From Flaccisagitta enflata (Eukaryota; Chaetognatha; Sagittoidea; Aphragmophora), in contig OZ231126.1 of the NCBI GenBank assembly GCA_965153355.1, forward strand, positions 41,168,001 through 41,232,000: 64,000 bases of DNA, in the 5' to 3' direction. Both the position numbers and the translations under genes were made by a program. The notes under the pieces were generated by a model. It was given only the letters and a program-made list of their open reading frames with translations, had not been told where the DNA came from and did not search any database. Positions 38,501-52,607 of the stretch are shown piece after piece (positions within the stretch are counted from its first letter, which is position 1; the number at the start of each line of letters is the position of its first letter).

Positions 38501-39400
38501 AGAGCATTATGGAAATAAAAGTGCTGATAATCAATTTTTTCAGTCAAAACCATGAATACATGTAGTACTTCAAATTAGCGCTACGGACAAACTAGTTGAT
38601 TTGGACCCTTGAAATTTTTATACAAAAAACAAACAATATGCTTAAAGTAAAAAAGTTGAAAAAAACTGAGAAATTACCATGAGAGGCACACCCTCTATTT
38701 AGAATAAGTCAACCGTAATTGAAGACCCTGTATGGTATGGTTTTTCACAACTGCCATCAATGATTGTTTTGATGATTATTCTATCATTGGGAATGTGATT
38801 AGTCTTATGATTGGGATATGACAACTTGAATCTCAAAATTTGAGGTCAACTAACAGTGAAATCGCCGTAAAACAAGCGCAGGCTTCTAGAGTCGTTTACT
38901 GTGAACTGATCCGAAAAGGGAAAGCGACCGAGCGAATTTATAAACTTTTCTTTTCTTATTGCCTAGATAGAAGAGCGGAACAAAATTTAACCGCTAGCTC
39001 CAAGCTATTTTATCTTAACTTCATGGAACTGGAAAGATGAAAGGTAGCCTGATATTTTCTCACGAAAGCGGCTATACTCTTATCAGTTTGTCCTCTACTA
39101 TTTTTTATGCAATTACGCCCAAAGTAATTACATGATCGCCGTACAACATACTCTAGATTTGTCCAGAGGTTGGATGGTTGTTCATGCCAAATTTCAGAAA
39201 ATTTCGTGGAATATTTTTTTAGCTACGCTAATTTGAAATTTTTGGGTAAGTAGACAGGTTCGGGTGGTTGCACAACCTGAAATATTCTGAAACTTCACAC
39301 ATCAGTAAACAAGGTCATATGATGTTACCATAAAAAAAAAAATCAAGTCAATCGGTCAATCCATTCAGGAGATCAGCTTTCAAAGTTTGCTTAAACAAGT
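35504..39400. other. AT-rich intergenic DNA with short repeats, no gene called
   Basis: Contains a ~155-bp direct duplication (36,928-37,087 and 37,718-37,872; shared words CAGATTTAATTCGAATTTT, TTTTACCACCCT, CTATGTAAAC, CCTAAGTCC) and a hairpin element listed separately. The open frame at 38,840-39,040 (66 residues) has no recognisable features. Confidence 0.5.
37346..37488. mobile_element. Short hairpin element (HP family), copy 1
   Basis: Two ~61-bp arms, inverse of each other, meet at GAACATAGCGCG / CGCGCTATGTTC with a 21-nt loop. The right arm (TTGATTTCCAAGGCAAATTT and AAAATTTTTAACG) resembles the right arms of the elements at 49,975, 56,208 and 62,095. Confidence 0.7.
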
Positions 39401-39404
39401 GACG

Positions 39405-39604
39405 CGGGGTCACAATATCGCTATGACGGGTGGGCAGGGGCATCCAAGTTTCATCTACATCCCAACCCACCTCCAACACTCATACATACACAAAAGTATC
39501 GAAAACGCTCGTTTTCACTTATCACCATAATGGACTGACTCGAGTGTGACCGACCAACCGACGGACGGACAAAGCCTCTTATAGAGTTGCGTGTCCGCAA
39601 CTAA
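39405..39604 (-). repeat. Family 2 hairpin repeat, minus-strand copy with full body
   Basis: On the minus strand: TTTTTAGTTGCGGACACGCAACT, CTATAAGAGGCTTTGTCC, GTCC/GGTC units, CACTCGAGTCAGTCC, and at the far end GGATGCCCCTGCCCACCCGT and ATTGTGACCCCGCGTC. Confidence 0.8.
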
Positions 39605-40144
39605 AAAGGTCACGACGATTTTCGCCACTAAAGAGAAAAATGTCACAATCACGTTCGTTTTCAGACTTCGTATTTCACGCTTGAGCGCTCATGAAATAAT
39701 CAACTATGTTTCTTATTTTGATCATTACATCCAAAATGTTATAAGTATTGCAAAAATAAGTAGAACAGAGGAAAGCTTAAACACTAGGCTTTCTAATGTT
39801 GTAAAATTTGATTGTAATATTTTTAAAAATAGTACGCGATTACTCCCTTCCAGCCAGCCACCTTAAAAAGTTGAATCGGTAAATTCCTCTAGACAGGCGA
39901 AGACGAGCGATTCAGATTCAAATGAAGAATTCACTTAATGACAACCGGGTTTGTTTTGATCCTGGGCCAGGAAAACAAATGCCTTTAGACTGAGATGTTG
40001 ATGGAATATTCAGTCATGCCTGAACAAATAGCAACTAGCCTTTGGGATAAGTTTCCCAAAAATGAAAAAAATTGAGATCTAGTAAATAAAATTAAGTTAT
40101 TATTTAGATGCAGCGATGTTGCAAAGGAAAGGACTGAAAAATAG

Positions 40145-40706
40145 CAGCCCAAAGGCAGTAAGTGGTCAGTGGTACCCGTGCCCTGCTTGAGCAATATGTG
40201 ATTAAAATTAAGGAACAGGCAGAATCTCCAAACAAAATCCTGTTGATTCATTCCCCCTCCCCCATCCTCAAATCTAAATTCTGCTAAATAGCCCAAATCC
40301 AAATGTAATGACCCAAATCCAAGCAAGTTAGCTCAAATCTGGTTGGAGGGCTTTGCTAAGGCTAAAAGAGGCCAGGTTTGAGGCCATGAGGCCTGACAGG
40401 CCAGATTTGAAGCCCGACACTAGATTTGAGGCCTGAGGCCAGATTTGAGGCCAAGTTTGAGGCTTGAGAGGCCAAATTTAAAGCCCAAAAAGCCTGATAT
40501 GGCTAATCTAAAGCGTGCGAGGCCAGACAGGCCTGATGAGGCTGGATTTAAGGCTTGAGAGGCCAGATTTAAGAACGGTCAGGCCAGATTTTAAGCCTGA
40601 GAGGCAGAATTCAAAGCCTGAGAAACCCGATAAGAAGGGTACGGATGAACGAACAAACATCCGTGTTCTACAGGACTTCGTCCCCTTCGGGGCCGCTGCC
40701 CAAAAA
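40145..40706 (-). mobile_element. Family 1 element, minus orientation
   Basis: The tail lies on the left as its inverse (AGTGGTCAGTGGTACCCGTG, CCCTGCTTGAG). The core holds AGGCCAGATTTGAGGCC-type units (40,370-40,630). The right end reads TGTTCTACAGGACTTCGTCC then CCTTCGGGGCCGCTGCCC. The left inverted end is eroded. Confidence 0.65.
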
Positions 40707-40750
40707 GGAAATCACTTCTTAACCCAGATTTTTTCTTTGAAATATTTTCT

Positions 40751-40756
40751 TTTATT
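40751..40756 (-). promoter_or_regulatory. Possible polyadenylation signal of the thyroglobulin-domain gene
   Basis: AATAAA on the minus strand, about 340 bp past the stop codon. Position is plausible but not proven. Confidence 0.35.
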
Positions 40757-41091
40757 ACAACCCATGAAATATTACTAAAAGGTCAAATAAAATTCCTGAC
40801 TAGATTAGTGCCAAACATGATTTACAATAAGGAGAGGTTTGAGGAATGTGTTCCAACACACAATAGCTGACAATAATGGAAAGGTTTAGTGGATCTTTGC
40901 TCATGATGGTCCGGATGAAACATCAATCTGAGCTGCCAAGGCTACCCCATATTCCTGTATTCTAATTTTTGGTTAGGTACAATAAAAACATTCATCCAGA
41001 AATAAAATGTATTAAAATTTAAAAATGCGACGCGATACAATACTTCATATATGAAGCGATAAAAACGAGTTTCAACACCGAAATCCAGATA

Positions 41092-43957
41092 TTAAAGACA
41101 AGTTGCAGGAAGAGGTCGGCATTTGCGCATCTTGTCGGAGCAGGTCTTCTCCATGTAATTCCAAGATTGTCCAACAACCGGACACGGCTTTGACTCGAAG
41201 GTGCCATCATCTTGACAGACGAGAAAGTTGTGTTTCAGATAAGGATCGCAAGCGTAGGCAGAAGATGAGCCGGAAGTGGAGAGCTTCAGCGCCATCTTGC
41301 AAGCGCATTGACGCTTGGTCACGCCGACGACTACCGGAGTGTCGACGGGGGTTGGAACTGATAATCGGATACAACGCATGAATAATTTAAACAAGGGATA
41401 CAACGCATGAATTATTATCATGCACGCGGTTTAACAGTAAAACAGTTCTAACCCAACCAGCACAAACCTTTCTCTCTGTAGAGGGCGCATTTAGAATCGG
41501 TGAGAGCTGACAACGCCATGGCAAACTTAGTGCCAGGGATCTTTGTTCCGTCGGCATAAACGCACCAGCAAAATCCAACGCCGCATTGAAGGGGTTTGAC
41601 GCCTTGGTAAGGAGCTGAAAAAGAAAAGTTTAGTTATAAGAACTAACCGAAAAACATCGGGTATTCGAAGAAAGACGTCTTTTGTTTATAAGTCTTTCAG
41701 CAGTTTGATTTAGGGGTGGGGGGTTTGGGCTAGGGTGGACTATCTTTTACATGTAAGTCCGAATTAAAGCTTTTTTCTGACGTCAAAAATTTGAACTTGG
41801 CCAAACATTTAACCATACCCAACAGTAACTCCACTTACCTTCGTTCCTTAACAGAGCGCATTTGGCATCAGTAAGAGATGAGGAGGCCGTTTCACACTTG
41901 GTGTTGGGGATCTCTGTTCCGTCAGCATAAACGCACCAACAAAATCCAGCGGCGCATTGAAGGGGTTTGACGCCTTCATAGATGGGAGTGGGAACTGAAG
42001 AGAAAATTCACTAAGTATCAATGCATCGCTAACCGTCAGGAACTCGGGTGTGTCAATATGCAAAACATTAATCCCTGAGAGTATAACGCTAGGGCATCAT
42101 GGGGTTACCCATTTAAATGCCTCCAGCCTCCACCATTTTTTTTCAAATTTCGATCATCTTCCGTTTTTTCTAAAATCCATTTTGCCCCTAATTTGCATGA
42201 CGTTGTAATCATGTTTTCGACTTTTCATCCTTTGCCTTGTACAGTGGAGCATTCGGATTACTTTTAAATGCTGCTATCGTCTTTAAAGCTTCACAGAAAA
42301 GTGCCTAGGTTAATCATATCAATTTCACTGAAATAGTAAAATGGTCTTTTTTGGTTAATGAATTTGTCTCTTGGCTTAACGAGAGGCAGACATTGCATTA
42401 AATTTCGATCATAAAAACGGTCACGATTGAATTGGAAAAAAGAAAACGGTGATTGTTTTAAAATCAACAAATTTATCTTGCGTCAGCGTTATGGTCTCAA
42501 ATTCAGTCATCACCCGTATTTGACACACCTGAGTCAGGAACTGACTAACGCACAAGTTAATAGAATGGGAAATGAAATGTTTTTTAAAGTAAACATGCAG
42601 CTCCAAACGCATTATATACTCACCTTTCAACTTAAAGACGGCGCATTGAGCTTTCATAAATGCCAATACCAAATGGGACTTGTCCAATTTGGTATTGGCA
42701 ATCTTGGTTCCGTCCGCGTAGACGCACCAACAAAAGCCGGCGCCGCATTGAAGGGGATCGAACTCTCCATTGATATCGCAAGATGGCGCGAAACCGCCCA
42801 GACCCAGGGCAGACTCGCGTTGACGCTGGCATTCGGTCTTGACTGAAGGTAAGGACACTTGTTACAAGGATCCATTTTAATGAACGCATAGCCAAAAACG
42901 CAGTTCTGACATGAACACTCCACAGCTGGAAAAAAGATTCTTTTAGATTACCCAGTCTACGACCTAGGGCCCTCGCGAGTATCAACCTACCTGGAGTAGG
43001 TTGACCCAGCCAGTTGGGACACGGCTTGTTAGTCTTGCACTTATCCGCCGGGACGCAAGTCTTCTCCCACATCTGGTTGGCGCCGTGATAGAACTGCTTT
43101 CCGGGAGGACACTGACGCTTCTCTCCGGTGAATACGCTGTTATTCAACTCGCAGTCGAGATAAAAGGACGGATCGTCGACGCAAACTTTGTCACTCCAAC
43201 ATTGCCCAGCAGGATACATGGATTTATCTAAGGAGGCAGAAGTAAAGGAAATAAGATTAAAGAACCATTCAAGGGATGCAGTAAGCAAATTAAAGAAAAA
43301 AACCATAAAAGCTACAGACGGGACCCTAATAAGAGCGGAGGAGGGACCCAAAGCTTTAGCATCACCCCCTAGCGAAATGGCTCAAGGATTTTCCTTTCTT
43401 GCTGTATGATTTTTTGTCAGAGTAGAGGCTGTGAGTAATCCGAGAACACCTATTGAAAGCTTTGGCTTTCATCCTTTGTTAATTGGAGAATTCTGGCCTC
43501 CTTTTATAAGGGCAATGTTGTTTCAACTTTCATACTGTAGGAGGATATAAGTTGCGCCACCATAGCGATTTTCGAATTTATCTAGAACACCCTTAGATTA
43601 CGTAAAATCACCCTCTGAGCCCCAATATAAAATTCAACAATTTTTCAATTTTTCATCAAATTTGACAATTTAAAGGTGTTTTAGGTGGAGATTTAAAAAT
43701 CGCCACGGTGGCGCCACTTTTATCCATCCAGGGTGTGATCCGCCACAGCAAATGAAAAATTTGCTTGAGCCATTTAAGCTCTAGGGTTGATGCTAAAACT
43801 CTTATTAGGGTCCAGTCTGTAATCAAAACTCACCCAATCCACTGGCTTTGAAGTAAGCTTCGCAAACCTTGCCTTCCCAACCGTCAATCAGCGTGAGCGA
43901 AGAGCCCAAATAGGCGAAGGTCGCCAATGTTAAGACGATCGCGAGTGAATACGCCAT
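41092..43957 (-). CDS. Secreted protein with thyroglobulin type-1 modules (seven exons)
   Basis: Exons, 5' to 3': 43957-43834, 43227-42991, 42925-42866, 42842-42624, 41994-41839, 41614-41468 and 41357-41092 (stop TAA). All junctions are GT-AG and phase 1, and the lengths sum to 402 codons plus stop. Exon 1 encodes a signal peptide (MAYSLAIVLTLATFAYLGSS). Exon 2 is Cys-rich with CPPGKQFYHGANQMWEKTC. Exon 3 (CSCQNCVFGYAF) looks like part of an antistasin module. Exon 4 is a thyroglobulin type-1 domain (TECQRQRES, PSCDINGEFDPLQC, GFCWCVYADGTKI). Exons 5 and 6 are shorter modules with PLQC and FCWCVYADGT but no N-terminal Cys pair. Exon 7 has a peritrophin-like Cys spacing (CQDDGTFESKPCP, SWNYMEKTC). 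Type-1 domains in secreted proteins often inhibit cysteine or other proteases; that role is an inference here. The third intron would be only 23 nt. Confidence 0.85.
43315..43819. mobile_element. Tc1/mariner-type MITE in intron 1, with a nested palindrome
   Basis: Ends CAGACGGGACCCTAATAAGA and inverse of CAGACTGGACCCTAATAAGA, bordered by TA on both sides; the arms extend about 90 bp (GGCTCAAG, TTGCTGT). Inside, 43,549-43,721 is a second inverted repeat (GTTGCGCCACCATAGCGATT against AATCGCCACGGTGGCGCCAC). It occupies most of intron 1 of the thyroglobulin-domain gene, ending 12 bp from the donor site. Confidence 0.75.
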
Positions 43958-44053
43958 CACGCGGCTTATCGGAAGAGCACGTCGGGAAAAATAGCGAAGC
44001 CTGGAACAATATATATTTATGCTTATGAGGGATAAGACATTTGTCTTATTCTT

Positions 44054-44486
44054 AATACACGCTTTTCATTTTATAAGAACATTGATTTTTGAAGTGAGCC
44101 TCAGCGTTCTTATTTTTAGCCCGATTTTGAGGCTCAAACAATCTTCATGTTCTTATTTTTAAATAAGATAATTTCTTAGAAATGATATGTTTATATCACT
44201 ATAATAATATGATTTAGGCAATTGTTAAAAAAAAACATTTTTATCATATAAATAGAAATGTAAGTTTGATATTTGATGAATATTAAATTATCATTTCAAA
44301 AATCATTATCAAAATATCAATCATTAAAGGTTTTTCATCTAATTTTACCAGTTTTTAAAAAAAATATTATTCTTTTTTTCAAATCTGAGGCTCAGCATGT
44401 TCTTAAGATGTTCTTATTTTTTGGCCACAAATCTGAGGCTGATGTTCTTATAAACAGTGTTCTTATAAAAAGAAAAGCGTGTATTG
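44054..44486. mobile_element. 433-bp AT-rich MITE just upstream of the thyroglobulin-domain gene
   Basis: AATACACGCTTTTC on the left pairs with GAAAAGCGTGTATT on the right. Next inward, TATAAGAACA and TGTTCTTATA pair, and GAGGCTCA/TGAGGCT and GTTCTTATTTTT words repeat. Target-site duplication not clear. It lies about 100 bp before the start codon, inside the likely promoter or 5' UTR intron. Confidence 0.7.
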
Positions 44487-46507
44487 GGCAAGCGAACAAA
44501 CCGCGAACGGTGTGATCGCAACAAACGAAATCGACAGACGGAGTAAAAGACGCGATTAAATTAGACACTAACTAAATACTGCAATCTCAAAGTCGCTGAC
44601 GACTGCTCAATTTAAACAAAGCCAGTACACCCTTGATTCATTTCGCACCACGCCAGTTAATAAATTGTCGAGATACGAGATGGGCGGTGGAATTTATGCG
44701 AATGGAGGTGGTCAAAGGTTGGGGAAGATATATCTCCAAGAAACCAATCAATGTTCTTTAAATCGGAAACCGGCGTTTCTATTGGTTCAAATCGGAGAAC
44801 TGCGAGAGAGTAAGCGGTAGAAAGCCGAACATCTAAAGAATATCGGTTTGGCAATGAGGGAGGGAGAGACACAGATACTGGTCGTGTGTGGTGGTGTATG
44901 TAGGCATTGAAGGGCCATGAATACCGGTTTTACATGGTTCTAGCTTTAATCTTGACAAATTTGGAAAGGGTTTCTGGGGCGTCCTGCAGTTCCTGGGTTA
45001 TTCATAATTTCATACGCACATGATTAGTATCCCGCGTTACAGCAATAACGTGAAAGTTACAATGCCAACTCGATATGCTATGAGGCCTTTGACCCTTTCT
45101 GATGATGTTAGAAGAAAGAAAAACTAATATTTTTACCGAATAGCAAATGAACTATTTAGTTAAAGTTGACAGGTCAGATGCTGATTTTTGCTCGAATTTT
45201 TGCGCCATTTTGCGCGATCATTGGATTTATGATAAAAATCTATGATGTCATTCCTTCGTTTTAAGGGCATCCATGACAATATTTGTTGCAATGAGGGGAA
45301 GAAGGATTATCATACCAAGACATAAGAAGGATTATCATACCAAGACATAACGGAAGAGATGGTTGAAAATTACATTTTTCACATGCCAAAAAGTCAAAAT
45401 TAGGGAAAACCACAATATGCAAATGAGCTTATTAAGCGGACCTTAAAAGCAACACTAGTAACCGATCTAAAAAAAAAAGAATGGGCAATGTAAACAAAAA
45501 GAGCCATTAAAACTAGAGTAGAAGTTGCTGTCCAATGGTTTTCTCAGTTGTCTTCGCGTTGTCCTGGTATTGTCCTTAAATTGTCCTGACCTTGTCCTTA
45601 AGCTCTCCATGTGCTAGGTGACTCAATAGTGCATAAGATTCATCATTTGGTCATTCAACTGTCTAAGTTAACCCAGTTGTACTTGAGGTAATCTGGAATT
45701 GTTGGACAATTGTTTTAGTTGTCCAAGAGTTGTCCTAAATTTGTCCATGAACTGTCCTGAAATTGTCCAAGAACTGTCCTGACATATCCCATACGCAAAA
45801 CTCCTTCTCACGGACTCAATATTGCGTAAGTTCTAAGTCTTAATTCGAATGCATGTGATTCAATAGGTTGCTGGATTTTTGGACGACTACCCAGTTGTCC
45901 AAGAATTGTCTTTTAATTGTCCTTAAACACTAAACAGTCCTGATTCATGGGAACTCATTATTGCGAGAGGTCAATTTGAAACTATTATGCAGGATGAACG
46001 TCACTCTTAAGGTTATAGAAAAGAGTAAATTGTTATCCATATATTCATATGTCTTGAAGGCTTCAGAAATGATGGTTTTGTTTTGAAAAAAAAATATTAA
46101 TTCAACTGGATCATTTAACGTTCCCCAGTTTGCTATTCATTAATTAGTACAGCGTAAAGTTTTTTTGAAAACTCGCCTTTATTAGAATTAGGGCTTTGTT
46201 GCAATGAATGGGCATGAGCGTATGAGAAATACAGCATCTTCCCCCCCAGCATCTGCCCCCCTCCCCAGAGAATTAATGAAGAAAAAAATCAATGTGGGTG
46301 AAGATTCACATATCAAAAGTTCCTTAGGCCTCACCACCACCACTACACAATCGAACAAGAGTGATGCCACCTATTCTATCAGGCATCAGCTATTTGGCCC
46401 GTTTACAAAGATACACATGTCTGTGGCAGGAAAATGCGTGGAACTGTGGTACAACTGGATCTGAGCTATTGAGGTTTGTTCATTTCTTAGTCAAAGTCAT
46501 CTCTGTC

Positions 46508-46557
<50 letters not shown>

Positions 46558-47210
46558 CTTCTTTGCCACATGAAACCCCGTGAATGTCAAAATTCCATAG
46601 CGAGTCTCACGGAAAAACATCGTTTTTACAAATAAACAAGGCCGGATACACGGGCCAAGACGGTAAGCCTGGGGTTAGTAATTCTGACCTATTCCAAACT
46701 CTTTTGACCTAACCATATATAAATGTGATAATGGATGAACTGACTATTAACATGGATGATGAACAAGATGAGTTTTTTTGAGATTTTAAACATTTTCTGC
46801 GATTTTTCCCTCTAGAGTATCGAACTGACAGACAGACTGACAAACTGGCATCTTTAAATATGACAAGAGCTTAATATGATAATGAATGAATCGACGAGTA
46901 AAGTAACATCAATGATGAATAGAGATGAGTTTTTAAGTGATTCAAAACATTTTCTGCGATTTGAAACTCTAGTATATGAGGCTCTGTAGCACAGACATAA
47001 GGAGGAATTCATCCATTATGTGTTTTCTCATTGCATTTGCAGCAACACCTACAGTAAAAGTTTCTGTCTTTTCAATTTTCAAAAAAAAAAAAAAAAACAT
47101 CTTTTCGCTGGCGGTTTCCCTCTTTCATAATTTCATGAAATTCATTCAATTTATCAGCCATTTTCTCATAATTCAATGAACTTTCTCGTGTATTAGTGAA
47201 TTGTAGTGAC
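44487..47210. other. Intergenic DNA with TTGTCC minisatellite, no gene seen
   Basis: TTGTCCT(T/A)AA-like units are scattered over 45,540-45,960. TGTC units occur at 46,505-46,545. CAAGGCCGGATACACGGGCC at 46,638 is an inverted family 2 end fragment. Promoter elements of the thyroglobulin-domain gene probably lie at the left edge, but none is clear. Confidence 0.45.
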
Positions 47211-47213
47211 TTT

Positions 47214-47757
47214 GTGGACAGCGGCCCCGAAGGGGACAAAGTCCTGTAGTACACAGGGGGACTTTCGTTCGTTCGTTTGTATCTTCGTCCCCCCCTCATC
47301 AGGCCTCTCAGGCCTCAAATCTGGCCTGTCAAATCCAGCCAAATCTGGCCTGTCAAATCCAGCCTCTTAGGCCTCAAATCTGGCCTCTCAGGCTCCAAAT
47401 CCAACCTCTCAGGCCTCAAACCTGGGTCTCAGGCCTCTTATCAGCCATCTAAGCCTCAATTTTCAGGCTTCAAATCAGTCCTCTGGCCTTTCCAGCCTCC
47501 AAGCAGCCCTCTCAAGCTTCCAATTTGCATTCTCAGGCCTTACATCATCCTTCTTAGACCTCAGTTTAGGCACTTGAAGGCCTTCAGTCAGCCCTCCATA
47601 GCATCTCATCCACTTCAAGCAGGAAGAACGAAAGTCCCCCTGTGTTCTACAGGACTGGTCTCCTTTTTGGGCCGCTGCCTGCTTCTCACCTAACGAAGCA
47701 ATCAGGCAAAGCAGGGAACGGGTATCGCTGACCACATATTGCCCTTGGGCGACCTGT
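47214..47757 (+). mobile_element. Family 1 element, well-preserved copy
   Basis: GGACAGCGGCCCCGAAGGGG, CAAAGTCCTGTAGTACACAG, GTTC tetranucleotides, a core of CTCAGGCCTCAAATCTGGCC-type units (47,300-47,600), then the inverse end (GAAAGTCCCCCTGTGTTCTA, GGGCCGCTGCC) and a tail with AAGCAGGGAACGGGTATCGC and TTGCCCTTGGGCGACCTGTT. Confidence 0.82.
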
Positions 47758-47984
47758 TTGATACTTAGATACTAATTTTACTATTTATTCCGTTGACAGG
47801 ATATGTCTCAGATGAGCTAAAGTTAAATGCTAAAGTTAAATGAAAATCTACCATGATTGAAAAGTTATTTGAAAAGTATAAAGCTTATTTGCCGAGAATC
47901 TTATCTTGTTTTCATTGGAGCACTAAATGTTGCTTATTTTAGTGGTGTCCTTGTTGCTTAACGATAATCAAAAACAAAAGAACA

Positions 47985-48282
47985 AGGGACGCGGGGTCAC
48001 AATATCGTTGCAGACGGGTGGGCAGGGGCATCCAACCCCCATCTACACCCTATGCCCCTTTACCGACACACATATCAAAAAAATTTTTTAAAACGTTTGT
48101 CTTCCCACTTTTTGACTTGTGCGTTATGGACGGACGGATGGACAGATAGACGGATGGATGGACAGATGGACGGACGGTTGGTCGGATGGATAGACGGATG
48201 GATGGACAGATAGACGGACGGTTGGTCGGATGGACGGACGGATGGACAAAGCCTCTTATATAGTTGCGTGTCCGCAACAAAA
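47985..48282 (-). repeat. Family 2 hairpin repeat, minus-strand copy
   Basis: On the minus strand: GTTGCGGACACGCAAC, TATATAAGAGGCTTTGTCC, a long GTCC/ATCC tetranucleotide run (48,125-48,250), and the far end GGATGCCCCTGCCCACCCGT ... TTGTGACCCCGCGTC as in the 39,405 copy. Confidence 0.8.
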
Positions 48283-48704
48283 AAATACTCCTTACTGGCG
48301 AGCAAAAAACGCCGAAATTGGCGTGTGCATGCTCTCGTTGAGGTTCGATTTAGTGAATTTTGGCTTGAAACCGACCGCTGGAAACGACGTCGAAATGGCA
48401 AAAAATGATAATTTTCAAATTAATAGTTCATTTGCTAGATATTGTCCTAATAAGTTGAAACTTTGCAAATATCTTCTATACACCCTCTTGTGCTAAAAAA
48501 ATATCGAGTTAGGCCTTGTTCCATCTTTACGCGGGATACTAACATGATGACACGCGATGACACGCTAAGATGATTAGTCGGCCTTGGATTGATATTGGGC
48601 TGCATGACCACGGCTTCATGTCCACAGCCTTGCTGGGGATTGACATTGGGCTTCATGAAAAAAAAATGAAGATGGCCATCAATTATCGTGTAATTATCTC
48701 TCCT

Positions 48705-49451
48705 GAATATATCCAGGCCTTTTTTTAGTGATTTTTTTGGCAGAGCCAACCGGGCTCTCTCCTCAAAATTTTACTGAGCCCCACGGCAAAACAGCGAGCC
48801 CGGCAAAAAACAAAGCTGGATGGAAGGCTACCTATATTGTGTTGGGCAGGGGCAGTGAGGAAATTTGCTAGAAAACATTTGAGTAGGAGAAGTGACATCA
48901 AAATCACTTGTAAATGAAAAAAAATGTGAAGCTGACTAATAGAGCAACAGATGGACTAATGAATGGACAGACCAACAGATGGACAGACCAACAGATGGAC
49001 AGGCTGCCATAGGTTATAGAGTAGCGTGTTAACGATTTGAAAAAGTAAACATTTTGCTCCATTTTTTAAAAATCTTTAAGCCTCATGAGTCATGACACTA
49101 TCATCGTTCAATGGTAATTTTACATCTCTCTCATAACAGAAATAAATTGGATTTAAAGAAAGCAAAAAATCATCACAGCTTTTGTACCATCAATATTGGA
49201 TGCATTTACATGAAAAAAAAATGAGGTGCTTTACTTGTTAATCAATTCTCATTTGACGAGGTCAATATGGTAGAGGTTCAAGTCTCTCTCAACTTGTTAA
49301 TTGGGTTTTCTAATTATGATTATGAATCTTCCAATCCATGGTTTCAATTTTGAGAGAGCCAGCCGGGCTCAGAGCCAGCGAAACCAGAGAGCCCGACAGC
49401 AAAATAGAGAGCCACGGGCTCGCGGGCTCGCTCTAAAAAAGGCCTGGAATA

Positions 49452-49455
<4 letters not shown>
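48705..49455. mobile_element. hAT-like non-autonomous element with 9-bp direct repeats
   Basis: The element is 48,714-49,446: CAGGCCTTTTTTTAG on the left, inverse CTAAAAAAGGCCTG on the right. About 100-bp arms carry GAGCC, CCGGGCTC and GAGCCC words in both orientations. GAATATATC flanks both sides. The right copy abuts a CT run that leads into the first visible ENT exon, 60 bp away. No protein visible. Confidence 0.7.
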
Positions 49456-49509
<54 letters not shown>

Positions 49510-49514
49510 AACAG

Positions 49515-51837
<2,323 letters not shown>

Positions 51838-52031
51838 AAAAGAATGCTTGTGAGAGACTCAACTCACAAAAGCCATTTTCAGGATGGAGGCTCAAAAGCA
51901 TGATGACTTCGATGACCCTTCATTGATATTCACTTAAGACTTGGTTCATTTCGATGCAATTACCGTATTGGAAATTACTGCACATCATAGAAGCAAGCTT
52001 ACTAACGGAATTACTGAACTTAAGACGTGCC

Positions 52032-52096
52032 AATAAACGCCTTTGGAAGGGGCTTTTAGGAAAGATTAAAGATCTGTATTCGGATTATGCAATAAA
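52032..52096 (+). promoter_or_regulatory. Polyadenylation signals of the ENT4-like gene
   Basis: AATAAA at 52,032 and again at 52,091, about 195 and 255 bp after the stop codon. Confidence 0.55.
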
Positions 52097-52607
52097 CTTG
52101 CATCGCAAAAAAGATGGTGTGGATGTCTTGTAACTTTGTTAACAGAAGACAACCTAGCTATGATCATCAACCTAGGTATGAACTTGTTTTTCATGTATCC
52201 ATGAACATCTTTCTACGACCCGATAATGCTAAATGTTTATTTATATGATGTATTCAGAGATGCTATATTTATACAAAGTTACTGCTTTTCTTGCTGTAAA
52301 TATAAACAAAGCCGGCCTTTCTTCTTGCCTCCTGTCTTTTTTGGCCACTGAATTACTTCACAAAACAAAGCATATTTTTGATGTGGTGATTTACTCTGTT
52401 TATCTTTTTCCATATTGAAATTGTTGTATAAACGTGATGTTGGTTTTAACGTATTATTCCTTCCAAAGATTTAAAATGGTAACTCGGCGCTGAGAAAACA
52501 TCAAATTTAATCACGCTTGCTCTCTCTTTCTTCCACTGCCTATCTGTCCGTCTGTCCGACTGACTGTGTGCTTGTTTGTTTCTCGCACACTCTCATGGCT
52601 CTTTTTA

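Noticed and set aside
39591-39866. 91-codon frame beginning inside a family 2 hairpin
   Set aside because: No recognisable motifs, AT-rich codons, start codon lies in the repeat; no support beyond length.
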